Source of the DNA: Candidatus Hydrogenedentota bacterium
GTDB lineage: Bacteria; Hydrogenedentota; Hydrogenedentia; Hydrogenedentales; SLHB01
Assembly (NCBI GenBank): GCA_003557825.1
Contig: PWNM01000104.1
Coordinates: 1-7,035 of the forward strand
Direction of reading: 5' to 3'
DNA length: 7,035 nt
In this document: positions 1-5,976 of the stretch, in pieces
How positions within the stretch are numbered: position 1 is the first letter of the stretch
Layout: every line of letters begins with the position of its first letter
The notes under the pieces: generated by a model
Database searches by the model: none
Seen by the model: only the letters and a program-made list of their open reading frames with translations
Told to the model about the DNA's origin: nothing
Translations under genes and position numbers: made by a program

Positions 1-81
1 GGCCGTTGAGAACAGCCCCAATACCAGCCAGAACAACAGCTTGACCCGCCGAGGCGGGGGGAGGGCATTCGATGTTTCCAT
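1..81 (-). CDS. Partial gene, N-terminus of a probable membrane-anchored or exported protein
   Basis: Only the first 27 codons lie in the window; the gene runs off the left edge. The peptide begins METSNALPPPRRVKLLFW and continues with a hydrophobic stretch (about residues 19-27). A short Pro/Arg-rich head followed by a positive patch (RRVK) and a hydrophobic segment is typical of an inner-membrane protein or an uncleaved signal anchor. The start at 81 is chosen because GGAG (minus strand, at 94-91) lies 9 nt upstream. In-frame ATGs at 96 and 111 are possible but less well placed, and an in-frame stop lies further upstream. The gene starts 89 bp beyond the stop of the 475-residue gene on the same strand, so it may be the third gene of that transcript. 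The function cannot be read from this fragment. Confidence 0.55.
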   Translation of the reverse strand, partial: METSNALPPPRRVKLLFWLVLGLFSTA

Positions 82-170
82 GATGGCGTTCTCCATGCTC
101 CCGGCCCGCATGTTGACCTGGGGCCGACACCTGGATATACACCACCGAACTTGCCCTGGTTACGGGAGCG

Positions 171-1598
171 CTACATGGCCTCCCACTCGCTTTCCGCCTG
201 GCCTTCGAAAAGTCGCCGCCGGTCCGAGTCGAGCATTCTGGGGCGCACTTCAAGGCAGGCCTCGATTTGGGGGAACCGGACAATCCGGCTCTTCTCTTGG
301 CGCGACCGCTCGATGAGGTGCAGATGAAGCATTAAACGGGCGGTACGCCGTTGACGATCCGATGCATGATAGACCCTAAAACCCTTTTCGAACGCATGCT
401 GAAACGGATCCCGGATGGCGTGAGGCTGGTTGGCATTGGCTTCGGACCAGGCAAACAGATCGGTTGATTCGGGTTCAGCGGGCGGTTCCATTTGTTCGTA
501 TTCCCGAGACATGCGCTCGTAGAAGCCCGTGAGCTGATCGAACCAATAGAACAAGGCGCGATATCCTTCTTCCTGCAGATCCAGCTCGATACACACCTCG
601 TCCACCGTTTCAAGGGTCTGCTTGGCCAGATAGAGCATCCGCTCTTCGTTTTCCTCGGGAATCATGCGGACCCGCGCCTTCTCGGCGGCCTCTCCATAGT
701 TGAAACTCTCGAGGACGGTCCATAGCTGGAATTTATTGCGCGATAGCAAGGCTAGCTCGCGAATCATGGACGCGCTCACAGCATCTTGTTCAAGGATGGC
801 ATCCATGCGTCCTTCCGGCGCATAGAGGCCGACGTTCCAGTCTCGATAAATCTCGTGGTACAACCGCACCAGTTCGCGTCCCGCGCCCTCAGGGTTGGAG
901 CGTGTCGACATGGCCACCACGTTCATAAACTTCGGCCGCAACTGCCATCCCGCCCGATTGAGCGTGTTGCGCTCGGCCATGTATCGCAGAAGCACAAGCC
1001 GATCTACGGCCAACCAGGCGGAGTCGTCCGGAGCCTGCCATTCACTAACAAGGGTATCATGCCAGCTCTGGCCCCACTCCCGAAGCTGCCGAGCAACATG
1101 GCTACGCGGTTGACGGCGCAGGTCATCAAGGGACCCCTCTTGGACTCGTGCATGCTCAAGGACGGTACCGAATTCGGTCATAATCTCGGACGGGGAATCC
1201 GCACTCAATAGCAGCTCATCGGAAGACGAATCGTAGAGATAGGCACGGAACAGATCCGATATAAATGCATACCGTACGTTCATCGAACGAGTGGCGTTCA
1301 CGAGTATTCGAGTAGTTTCGGTAAAATCTAGGAAACGATGGTGCATCACTGCCGGCGACTTCAGCAGTCCCGGCATAACCAGAAAGGCCGCCGCGCTCGC
1401 CTGGGTTCCCTGCTCCAGCAGATACGATACCACTTGCATCCGATTGACATCCCCGGGACAAGCCACGGGAGCAGGATCGGTCCAACCAAACCATGCCAGA
1501 AACTGTTCGGCCGCCTGGCTGTGCTCGTCCTTCGATGCCTTCGCTAACCGTTCCCACCACGTCTCACACAGTTGCCGTAAATCTCTTGTTGGTTTCAT
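171..1598 (-). CDS. Uncharacterised 475-residue protein with distant resemblance to type IIG restriction-enzyme N-terminal/linker regions
   Basis: I do not recognise a named family. The protein is soluble, with no signal peptide or membrane segment, and is rich in helix-forming, Arg/Glu-rich sequence. Residues 1-40 contain a Trp-rich start (TWWERL, then QFLAWFGW). Residues 100-125 (NVRYAFISDLFRAYLYD) have the rhythm of the 'gv.wgvlTnG..w.lY' segment found after the nuclease motif of Eco57I-type enzymes. Residues 197-215 (AVDRLVLLRYMAERNTL) and 258-300 recall their helical linker. No E-x-K nuclease motif, SAM-binding motif or NPPY is visible, so catalytic activity is not supported. Residues 340-370 (YRALFYWFDQLTGFYERMSREYEQ) form a helical, aromatic-rich segment. 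The ATG lies 2 nt after the stop of the winged-helix gene, with AGAGG 12 nt upstream, which suggests co-transcription and coupled translation. The ORF itself is secure; any function is speculative. Confidence 0.8.
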   Translation of the reverse strand: MKPTRDLRQLCETWWERLAKASKDEHSQAAEQFLAWFGWTDPAPVACPGDVNRMQVVSYLLEQGTQASAAAFLVMPGLLKSPAVMHHRFLDFTETTRILVNATRSMNVRYAFISDLFRAYLYDSSSDELLLSADSPSEIMTEFGTVLEHARVQEGSLDDLRRQPRSHVARQLREWGQSWHDTLVSEWQAPDDSAWLAVDRLVLLRYMAERNTLNRAGWQLRPKFMNVVAMSTRSNPEGAGRELVRLYHEIYRDWNVGLYAPEGRMDAILEQDAVSASMIRELALLSRNKFQLWTVLESFNYGEAAEKARVRMIPEENEERMLYLAKQTLETVDEVCIELDLQEEGYRALFYWFDQLTGFYERMSREYEQMEPPAEPESTDLFAWSEANANQPHAIRDPFQHAFEKGFRVYHASDRQRRTARLMLHLHLIERSRQEKSRIVRFPQIEACLEVRPRMLDSDRRRLFEGQAESEWEAM

Positions 1599-1600
1599 CG

Positions 1601-2212
1601 TTATGCTACGCCTCTGCCTTTTTCCACCGCGTACCCGGCACTCTCAATCCGCCGCCAGATGACATCGTCCCGCCGTCCGAGCAAATCGATTCCCCGTACG
1701 AGGAACGGCTCGATGCTTTCGGGATTCTCCCCCAGCGCCTGGACGAAGGCCTCGCTGGTCATCACCTCGAATCGAAACGGCTCCGACGCCGTTAACCCGG
1801 GACGTCGTCCCGCTGCCGCGACCAGCAATACCCGGTGCTCCTCCTCATTGAGAAACGCGAGCCGCACGCCGTCATCCATGGCCAGCATGCCCCGTAACCG
1901 GTCCACAGGCTCGCTTGCTTTCAAGACCATTCCACGCAATTCCGGAAACAAGGGAAACTGGATGTCAACCTGGTAATACGTCCGATTCCCCTCGCTTCGA
2001 CGATAGAGCAGGCCGATCTTCGTAAGACGCTCCACTTCGCGCTGGACTGCTCGAATAGCCAATCCAGTCGCCGCCTCGATCTGCCGTTGATAATAGGCGC
2101 GATGGGGATCCAGCATAAACAACTGCAGCACCTTTGCGCGCGCAGTCGACGCAAATAACGTCGCGAATACGCCGATAGAAACGCTATCCGTATTGGATTT
2201 ACCGGATTCCAT
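1601..2212 (-). CDS. Winged-helix (ArsR/MarR-like) DNA-binding transcriptional regulator
   Basis: This 203-residue protein probably binds DNA in the cytoplasm. Residues about 16-85 form a winged helix: a helix around ASTARAKVLQLFML, a spacer helix QRQIEAATGL, a recognition helix AIRAVQREVERLTKIGLL and a wing RRSEGNRTYYQV. This is the pattern of ArsR/MarR-type domains that in some proteins are fused to a nucleotidyltransferase domain. The C-terminal half (residues 95-203) shows no G-S-x9-D-x-D nucleotidyltransferase signature, and I recognise no domain there. It may sense a ligand or mediate protein contacts. No metal-binding Cys cluster is present. The ATG at 2212 is preferred over an in-frame TTG at 2218 because the only G-rich upstream stretch (GGGGTGGG) is about 8-9 nt from the ATG but too close to the TTG. 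The gene is divergent from the sugar-transport genes and directly precedes the 475-residue gene. Its target, either its own operon or the divergent one, is unknown. Confidence 0.8.
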   Translation of the reverse strand: MESGKSNTDSVSIGVFATLFASTARAKVLQLFMLDPHRAYYQRQIEAATGLAIRAVQREVERLTKIGLLYRRSEGNRTYYQVDIQFPLFPELRGMVLKASEPVDRLRGMLAMDDGVRLAFLNEEEHRVLLVAAAGRRPGLTASEPFRFEVMTSEAFVQALGENPESIEPFLVRGIDLLGRRDDVIWRRIESAGYAVEKGRGVA

Positions 2213-2283
2213 ATACAACGACCCACCCCAACTGTGTGCTCCATCGCCATTAAGGAATGGCCTGATCCCGTATTGTAAATCGA

Positions 2284-2312
2284 AGTATATATATCGTAGT
2301 CATTCAAGTCAA
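2284..2312 (-). promoter_or_regulatory. Sigma70-type promoter for the leftward regulator operon
   Basis: Read on the minus strand, a -35 box TTGACT (2312-2307) and a -10 box TATACT (2289-2284) are separated by exactly 17 nt. Each matches the consensus at five of six positions. Transcription would start near 2277, giving a leader of roughly 65 nt before the ATG at 2212. The surrounding DNA is AT-rich, including an alternating AT run beside the -10 box. This is a prediction from sequence only. Confidence 0.65.
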
Positions 2313-2419
2313 CCCCTTTACCACATAAATCATGACAAATTGAGCACTAAAATGCGTCAACATTGATATTATCTTTGATGCTACCCCCATTACCTGAAAG
2401 CAATAATTCCATCAAGTTG

Positions 2420-2439
2420 GGAAAAGGCCAGCCTTTTCC
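2420..2439. promoter_or_regulatory. Perfect 9+9 bp inverted repeat, candidate operator
   Basis: GGAAAAGGC (2420-2428) and its exact reverse complement GCCTTTTCC (2431-2439) flank a 2-bp centre, CA. The site ends 11 bp before the rightward -35 box and is centred about 56 bp upstream of the predicted start, a usual position for an activator that contacts RNA polymerase. A dimeric regulator is the natural ligand, possibly the divergent winged-helix protein. A terminator is unlikely because the loop would be only 2 nt and no T-run follows. The symmetry is directly visible; the function is inferred. Confidence 0.5.
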
Positions 2440-2450
2440 GATCCGCCTGG

Positions 2451-2479
2451 TTGGCAGTTATCCAAGATTATGCTATATT
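2451..2479 (+). promoter_or_regulatory. Sigma70-type promoter with extended -10 for the sugar-transport genes
   Basis: A -35 box TTGGCA (2451-2456) and a -10 box TATATT (2474-2479) have a 17-nt spacer. The TG at 2471-2472, one base before the -10 box, makes an extended -10 element. Each hexamer differs from consensus at one position. Transcription would start near 2486, leaving a leader of about 77 nt before the ATG at 2563. A short dyad, TGTG-CT-CACA (2480-2489), lies across the expected start point and could be a second regulatory site, although 4-bp arms are easily due to chance. Confidence 0.7.
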
Positions 2480-2562
2480 TGTGCTCACATCAATGCATTT
2501 ACCACAGGATGGAAAGGGTTAGGCCTTGAACGGCATGACACAACCAAGGAGGAGATAACCGG

Positions 2563-3525
2563 ATGTATAAACGAATCCTATCAGGTACGCTTCTGGCAGT
2601 AATGATGATGATAATCGCCGGATGCGGCGGCCCGGCTGATCGAGCCGACGGAACAGGCGACCCCGACCGGCCGCGAATCGCTCTCATCATGAAATCCCTT
2701 GCCAATGAGTTCTTCCTGACCATGGAGGAAGGCGCGCGGGAACATCAGGCTGCACACGCCGATCAGTATGTACTCATCGCCGAAGGTATCCAGGACGAAC
2801 TCGACGTGAACCGGCAGATCCAGTTGGTCGAGCAGATGATCGCCCGGCAAGTAGATGCCATTGTCCTCGCGCCTGCCGATTCTATGGCGTTGGTAAACGT
2901 CTGCCAACGGGCTATGGACGCGGGCATCGTAGTCGTGAACATTGACAACAAGCTCGATGATGACGTGCTCGAAGAACGCGGCATACGCATTCCCTTCGTT
3001 GGTCCCGACAATCGGGACGGTGCGTACCAGGCAGCTTCATACCTGGCCGGCTATCTCGAACCCGGCGATCCCGTTGCGATCATCGGCGGTGTGCCTTCGG
3101 CATTCAACGCCATCCAACGGCGTCTCGGCTTCGAGGATGCCATGAACGAGGCGGGAATGGAAATTGTGGCGACCCAATCGGCGGATTGGGAAATGTCGCG
3201 AGCGAACCGGGTGGTCTCGGCGTTAATTACCGAGCATCCGAATCTAAAGGCCATCCTTTGCGCCAATGACAGTATGGCCCTCGGAGCGGTGTCGGCCTTG
3301 CGATCAGCAGGGAAACTTGATGATGTTCATGTAATCGGGTTTGACAACATCTCGGCGGCTCAGGAACTCCTTCGCAATGGCGACTTGCTTGCGTCGGTCG
3401 ACCAACATGCCGACCGATTGGCCGTCTTTGGAATCGAATATGCCCTCGAAATGCTCGAGAGCGACATTCCACCCGATGACCAGGAAACGCCGGTCGATCT
3501 GATAACAGCAGAAACGCTCGACTAG
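2563..3525 (+). CDS. Ribose-type sugar ABC transporter substrate-binding lipoprotein (periplasmic-binding protein, RbsB-like)
   Basis: This protein captures a sugar or related small polyol outside the inner membrane and delivers it to a membrane permease. Its 320 residues begin with a lipoprotein signal peptide: MYKRILSG, a hydrophobic core, and a lipobox IAGC with Cys21 as the lipidation site. Residue +2 is Gly rather than Asp, which would favour outer-membrane sorting under the E. coli rule. The mature part is a type I periplasmic-binding fold: first strand RIALIMKSLANEFF (about 38-51), DAIVLAPADSMAL (98-110), FVGPDNRDGAYQAASYL (145-161), a second lobe with AIIGG (172-176), CANDSMALGAVSAL (233-246), VIGFDN (257-262) and ASVDQ (277-281). 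These are hallmarks of the RbsB/LacI-like family. The start is fixed by AAGGAGG (2546-2552), 10 nt upstream. Its stop is separated from the permease ATG by one base. The specific ligand cannot be deduced. Confidence 0.92.
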   Translation: MYKRILSGTLLAVMMMIIAGCGGPADRADGTGDPDRPRIALIMKSLANEFFLTMEEGAREHQAAHADQYVLIAEGIQDELDVNRQIQLVEQMIARQVDAIVLAPADSMALVNVCQRAMDAGIVVVNIDNKLDDDVLEERGIRIPFVGPDNRDGAYQAASYLAGYLEPGDPVAIIGGVPSAFNAIQRRLGFEDAMNEAGMEIVATQSADWEMSRANRVVSALITEHPNLKAILCANDSMALGAVSALRSAGKLDDVHVIGFDNISAAQELLRNGDLLASVDQHADRLAVFGIEYALEMLESDIPPDDQETPVDLITAETLD

Positions 3526-3526
3526 C

Positions 3527-4468
3527 ATGCGTTCCAAGTATCTGTATCGGACGCTGGCGGATTACTTTGGCCTCAGCCTGGTGCTCCTAGTCATGGTGAT
3601 GTTTTTCGCCATGCGAACGGAGCACTTCTTTACGGCCATCACATTTCGCACCATCGCCAATCAGATACCCGGCGCCGTCATTATCGCTACCGGGATGACT
3701 TTCGTCTTAATTATCGCCGGCATCGACCTCTCCGTGGGGTCGGTGCTGGCCTTGGGCGGCGCCGTATTCGGGATGGCATTAACCAGTTGGCAATTCCCGC
3801 TCATACCGGCGATTCTGGTCTGCATCGCCACGGGACTGGCCTGTGGAGCCTTTAGCGGTATCTTGGTAGCCGGTTGGAAGCTACCCGCATTTATCGTCAC
3901 CTTGGGCATGCTCGAGGCGGCCCGCGGCGGGGCACAGCTTGTTACCGGCATGAAGACGCAGTATTTAGGGGCACGGGTCGATCCAATCGCTTCGTGGAAT
4001 ATCCTTGGGCTTTCCTTGCCCTTCGTCATCGCCTTGGCCGTTGTGATCCTCGGGCAGTGCATGTTGAGTTTCACGGTGCTCGGCCGATCCATGTTCGCCA
4101 TTGGCGGCAACGAAGAAACCGCCCGTCTTTCGGGCATTCCCGTCGGCCGGATCAAGGTCATTGTGTTCGCCCTCTGCGGCGGGTTGGCTTCCCTGGCAGC
4201 GGTTATCCATTGCACCCGCCTCACGGCCGCCGATCCGAATGCAGGCATCGGCTATGAACTCCAGGCTATCGCGGCAGTGGTTATCGGAGGAACAAGCCTG
4301 ATGGGCGGTCGCGGCTCCGTGGTCAAGACATTCATCGGCGTCGCCATCATCGCCGTACTCGAGAACGGCCTTGTTCAACTCGGCGCCCAGGATCCCATCA
4401 AGCGGCTGGTTACGGGCGCAGTCATTGTCTTCGCGGTGCTGCTGGACTATTATCGCCGGAAGGTTTGA
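3527..4468 (+). CDS. Ribose-type sugar ABC transporter permease (RbsC-like)
   Basis: This is an integral inner-membrane subunit that forms the sugar channel, normally as a dimer on two ATP-binding subunits. At 313 residues it is close to the roughly 320 of E. coli RbsC. Family signatures are clear: GIDLSVGS at 65-72, LPAFIVTLGM at 119-128, the cytoplasmic coupling segment GNEETARLSGI at 194-204, and IAAVVIGGTSLMGGRG near 248-263. The last segment is followed by a hydrophobic helix and a basic tail, YYRRKV. Multiple hydrophobic segments span the length. The ATG follows the binding-protein stop by a single base (TAGC-ATG) and has no good Shine-Dalgarno site, so translation is probably coupled. 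Oddly, no ATPase gene lies between these two genes or elsewhere in the window. The protein must work with an ATPase encoded outside it. Confidence 0.93.
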   Translation: MRSKYLYRTLADYFGLSLVLLVMVMFFAMRTEHFFTAITFRTIANQIPGAVIIATGMTFVLIIAGIDLSVGSVLALGGAVFGMALTSWQFPLIPAILVCIATGLACGAFSGILVAGWKLPAFIVTLGMLEAARGGAQLVTGMKTQYLGARVDPIASWNILGLSLPFVIALAVVILGQCMLSFTVLGRSMFAIGGNEETARLSGIPVGRIKVIVFALCGGLASLAAVIHCTRLTAADPNAGIGYELQAIAAVVIGGTSLMGGRGSVVKTFIGVAIIAVLENGLVQLGAQDPIKRLVTGAVIVFAVLLDYYRRKV

Positions 4469-4564
4469 CCCGGAACCAGGTCATATACAAAGCTCCGCCA
4501 GGGGTACTATCATCATGATTGGTCGGAACTGATCGCGGCATCGGATTCGTTTCGTTGCTTCTTC

Positions 4565-4593
4565 TTGACATCTACTTAATGATGCAGTAGGCT
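4565..4593 (+). promoter_or_regulatory. Possible internal promoter ahead of the cupin gene
   Basis: A perfect -35 box TTGACA (4565-4570) is followed after 17 nt by TAGGCT (4588-4593). This is a poor -10 box but keeps the most important T, A and final T. The start would be near 4600, on a perfect 10-bp palindrome CCCGTACGGG (4599-4608). The site lies within the 259-bp gap between the permease and cupin genes, in which I see no other gene and no convincing terminator. It could give the enzyme genes separate expression from the transporter. Confidence 0.35.
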
Positions 4594-4714
4594 TGATTCC
4601 CGTACGGGCTGCGAGAACTCTTGCTGGTCCGGGGAGGTATGTACGCCAGGAAATAGGAACCCTGGTGTGGGATGCAGATCATTGTTCATGTGAAACACAA
4701 ACACAAAACCAATT

Positions 4715-4721
4715 GGAGGGG
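4715..4721 (+). promoter_or_regulatory. Ribosome binding site that fixes a TTG start
   Basis: GGAGGGG at 4715-4721 lies 6 nt before TTG at 4728. The spacing is ideal and no ATG or GTG in the correct frame competes. It shows that the ORF reading upstream from here is untranslated leader, not part of the cupin protein. Confidence 0.8.
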
Positions 4722-4727
4722 ACACCG

Positions 4728-5951
4728 TTGAGTGCCAAAGCAATCGTAGAAAAGGCAATGGAACAGGGGCAAGGCATAGTTCGGTTGACGCCGACATGGG
4801 TACCGCGGGTGTTTTGCGTACCCGGTCGTCGGATAAAGTTGCATCCCGATGATTACTATGCCCTCGGAACGGAACGAGGCGGCATCGATGAACGATGGTT
4901 TTCATCCACAACAGCCGCCGATAACGGCCCACTCACCAGCGAAAACGAGGGCCTGAGCCACATCGTCTTCGAGGACGGCGGCCAAACCGAAACGGTCCTA
5001 CTGCGCGACGCCGTGGCAGAGTTGAAGGATCAGTTAATCGGGAAGCTCTGGGACAAATACAACGCGTGGCCCATCTATTCGAAGTTTTTCGACAACCAGG
5101 GTGCGCTGCCGTTTCATATCCACCATGACGAAGAGCATGCGGCTCGCGTCAATGCCCTGGGCAAGCCCGAGGCCTACTATTTTCCGCCCCAGTTGAACAA
5201 TCACGGAGGCGACTTCCCCTATACTTTCTTTGGTCTTCAACCGAGCGTCACCAAAGAACAGGTGCTCGATGCCCTTGAGGCGTTCACCAAGGGCGACAAT
5301 CGAATCACAGACTTGTCGGTCGCCTATCATCTGACACCGGGTACGGGCTGGAACGTACCGCCAGGCACATTGCATGCCCCCGGCAGCCTGTGTACCTACG
5401 AACCCCAAAAGGCCTCGGACGTGTTCGCCATGTACGAATCCGTGGTGCATGACCAGACCTTGACTACCGACCTCCTTTGGAAAGACACACCGGAGGATGA
5501 GAAGGGCAACTACGAATACCTCCTCGGCGTAATCGACTGGGAGTTAAACACCAACCCGAATTTCGGTAAAGACCATTTCATGGCTCCGATTCCCGTCAGC
5601 GATGAGGCCGAGATGCACGCAGCGGGATACGAGGAAAAATGGATCTGCTATCTGTCGAAGGATCTCAGCGCTAAGGAACTCACCGTATTTCCGGGAGCCT
5701 CGGTGACCATCAAGGACGGAGGAGCCTATGGTCTATATGTAACGCAAGGCCACGGAACCCTGGGCGTATGGGATTTGGAAAGCCCGGCTTTGATCCGGTA
5801 TGGTCAACTCACCTACGACGAATATTTCGTGTCGGAATCCGCGGCGAAGGAAGGGGTCACCATCACGAATCCGAGCAAGGCGGACCCCATTGTTATCTTG
5901 AAGCATTTCGGTCCGGATGCGCATGACAACATGCCGTATCCCGTTAAATAA
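4728..5951 (+). CDS. Phosphomannose-isomerase-like cupin protein, probable sugar isomerase
   Basis: The product is 407 residues, starting at a TTG chosen from the Shine-Dalgarno spacing. The central part resembles the metal-binding core of type I mannose-6-phosphate isomerases. LPFHIHHDEEHA (128-138) matches their 'QVHPDD' motif, with His130 where the family usually has Gln. GKPEAYYF (145-152) supplies the ligand Glu148, and VPPGTLHAPG (210-219) supplies His216. Predicted metal ligands are therefore His130, His132, Glu148 and His216. A C-terminal section (about 300-395; ELTVFPGASVTIKDGG, YVTQGHGTLGVWD) looks like a second cupin barrel. No signal peptide is present, so it should be cytoplasmic. 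The neighbouring sugar transporter and TIM-barrel isomerase support a role in carbohydrate catabolism. Whether it acts on mannose 6-phosphate, another aldose/ketose or an unphosphorylated sugar is unknown. The family assignment is by motif, not by search. Confidence 0.75.
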   Translation: MSAKAIVEKAMEQGQGIVRLTPTWVPRVFCVPGRRIKLHPDDYYALGTERGGIDERWFSSTTAADNGPLTSENEGLSHIVFEDGGQTETVLLRDAVAELKDQLIGKLWDKYNAWPIYSKFFDNQGALPFHIHHDEEHAARVNALGKPEAYYFPPQLNNHGGDFPYTFFGLQPSVTKEQVLDALEAFTKGDNRITDLSVAYHLTPGTGWNVPPGTLHAPGSLCTYEPQKASDVFAMYESVVHDQTLTTDLLWKDTPEDEKGNYEYLLGVIDWELNTNPNFGKDHFMAPIPVSDEAEMHAAGYEEKWICYLSKDLSAKELTVFPGASVTIKDGGAYGLYVTQGHGTLGVWDLESPALIRYGQLTYDEYFVSESAAKEGVTITNPSKADPIVILKHFGPDAHDNMPYPVK

Positions 5952-5960
5952 CCAACGAGA

Positions 5961-5966
5961 GAGGAG
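5961..5966 (+). promoter_or_regulatory. Ribosome binding site deciding the start of the TIM-barrel gene
   Basis: GAGGAG lies 10 nt before the ATG at 5977 but only 1 nt before the in-frame ATG at 5968. The downstream ATG is therefore the more likely start, three codons shorter. Confidence 0.6.
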
Positions 5967-5976
5967 TATGAACACA

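Noticed and set aside
97..169. 7-bp inverted repeat GCTCCCG (97-103) / CGGGAGC (163-169) around the gap between the unknown gene and the edge gene
   Set aside because: The loop is about 59 nt, the arms are short and there is no T-run, so it is neither a convincing terminator nor an operator; chance is likely.
786..1211. 141-codon plus-strand ORF opposite the 475-residue gene
   Set aside because: It shows no promoter, ribosome binding site or protein-like domain pattern; it is an antisense shadow.
2420..2439. The perfect palindrome read as a rho-independent terminator
   Set aside because: The 2-nt loop is too small, no T-run follows on either strand, and no gene ends nearby because the flanking genes are divergent.
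3661..4248. 195-codon minus-strand ORF opposite the permease
   Set aside because: It is a shadow of the permease reading frame: biased composition, no ribosome binding site and no recognisable domain, while the opposite strand carries clear RbsC motifs.
4639..4656. Five-codon ORF (MYARK) after GGGGAGG, a possible leader peptide
   Set aside because: The Shine-Dalgarno sequence is only 1 nt from the ATG and there is no attenuator-like hairpin with a T-run downstream.
4593..4727. A 45-codon N-terminal extension of the cupin protein, from an upstream TTG
   Set aside because: It has no ribosome binding site, its residues do not resemble the family, and a strong site (GGAGGGG) sits just before the TTG at 4728.
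5917..5976. Start of the TIM-barrel gene at 5917 inside the cupin gene, or at 5968
   Set aside because: The 5917 start overlaps the end of the cupin CDS and lacks a ribosome binding site; the 5968 start is only 1 nt from GAGGAG. The ATG at 5977 has better spacing.
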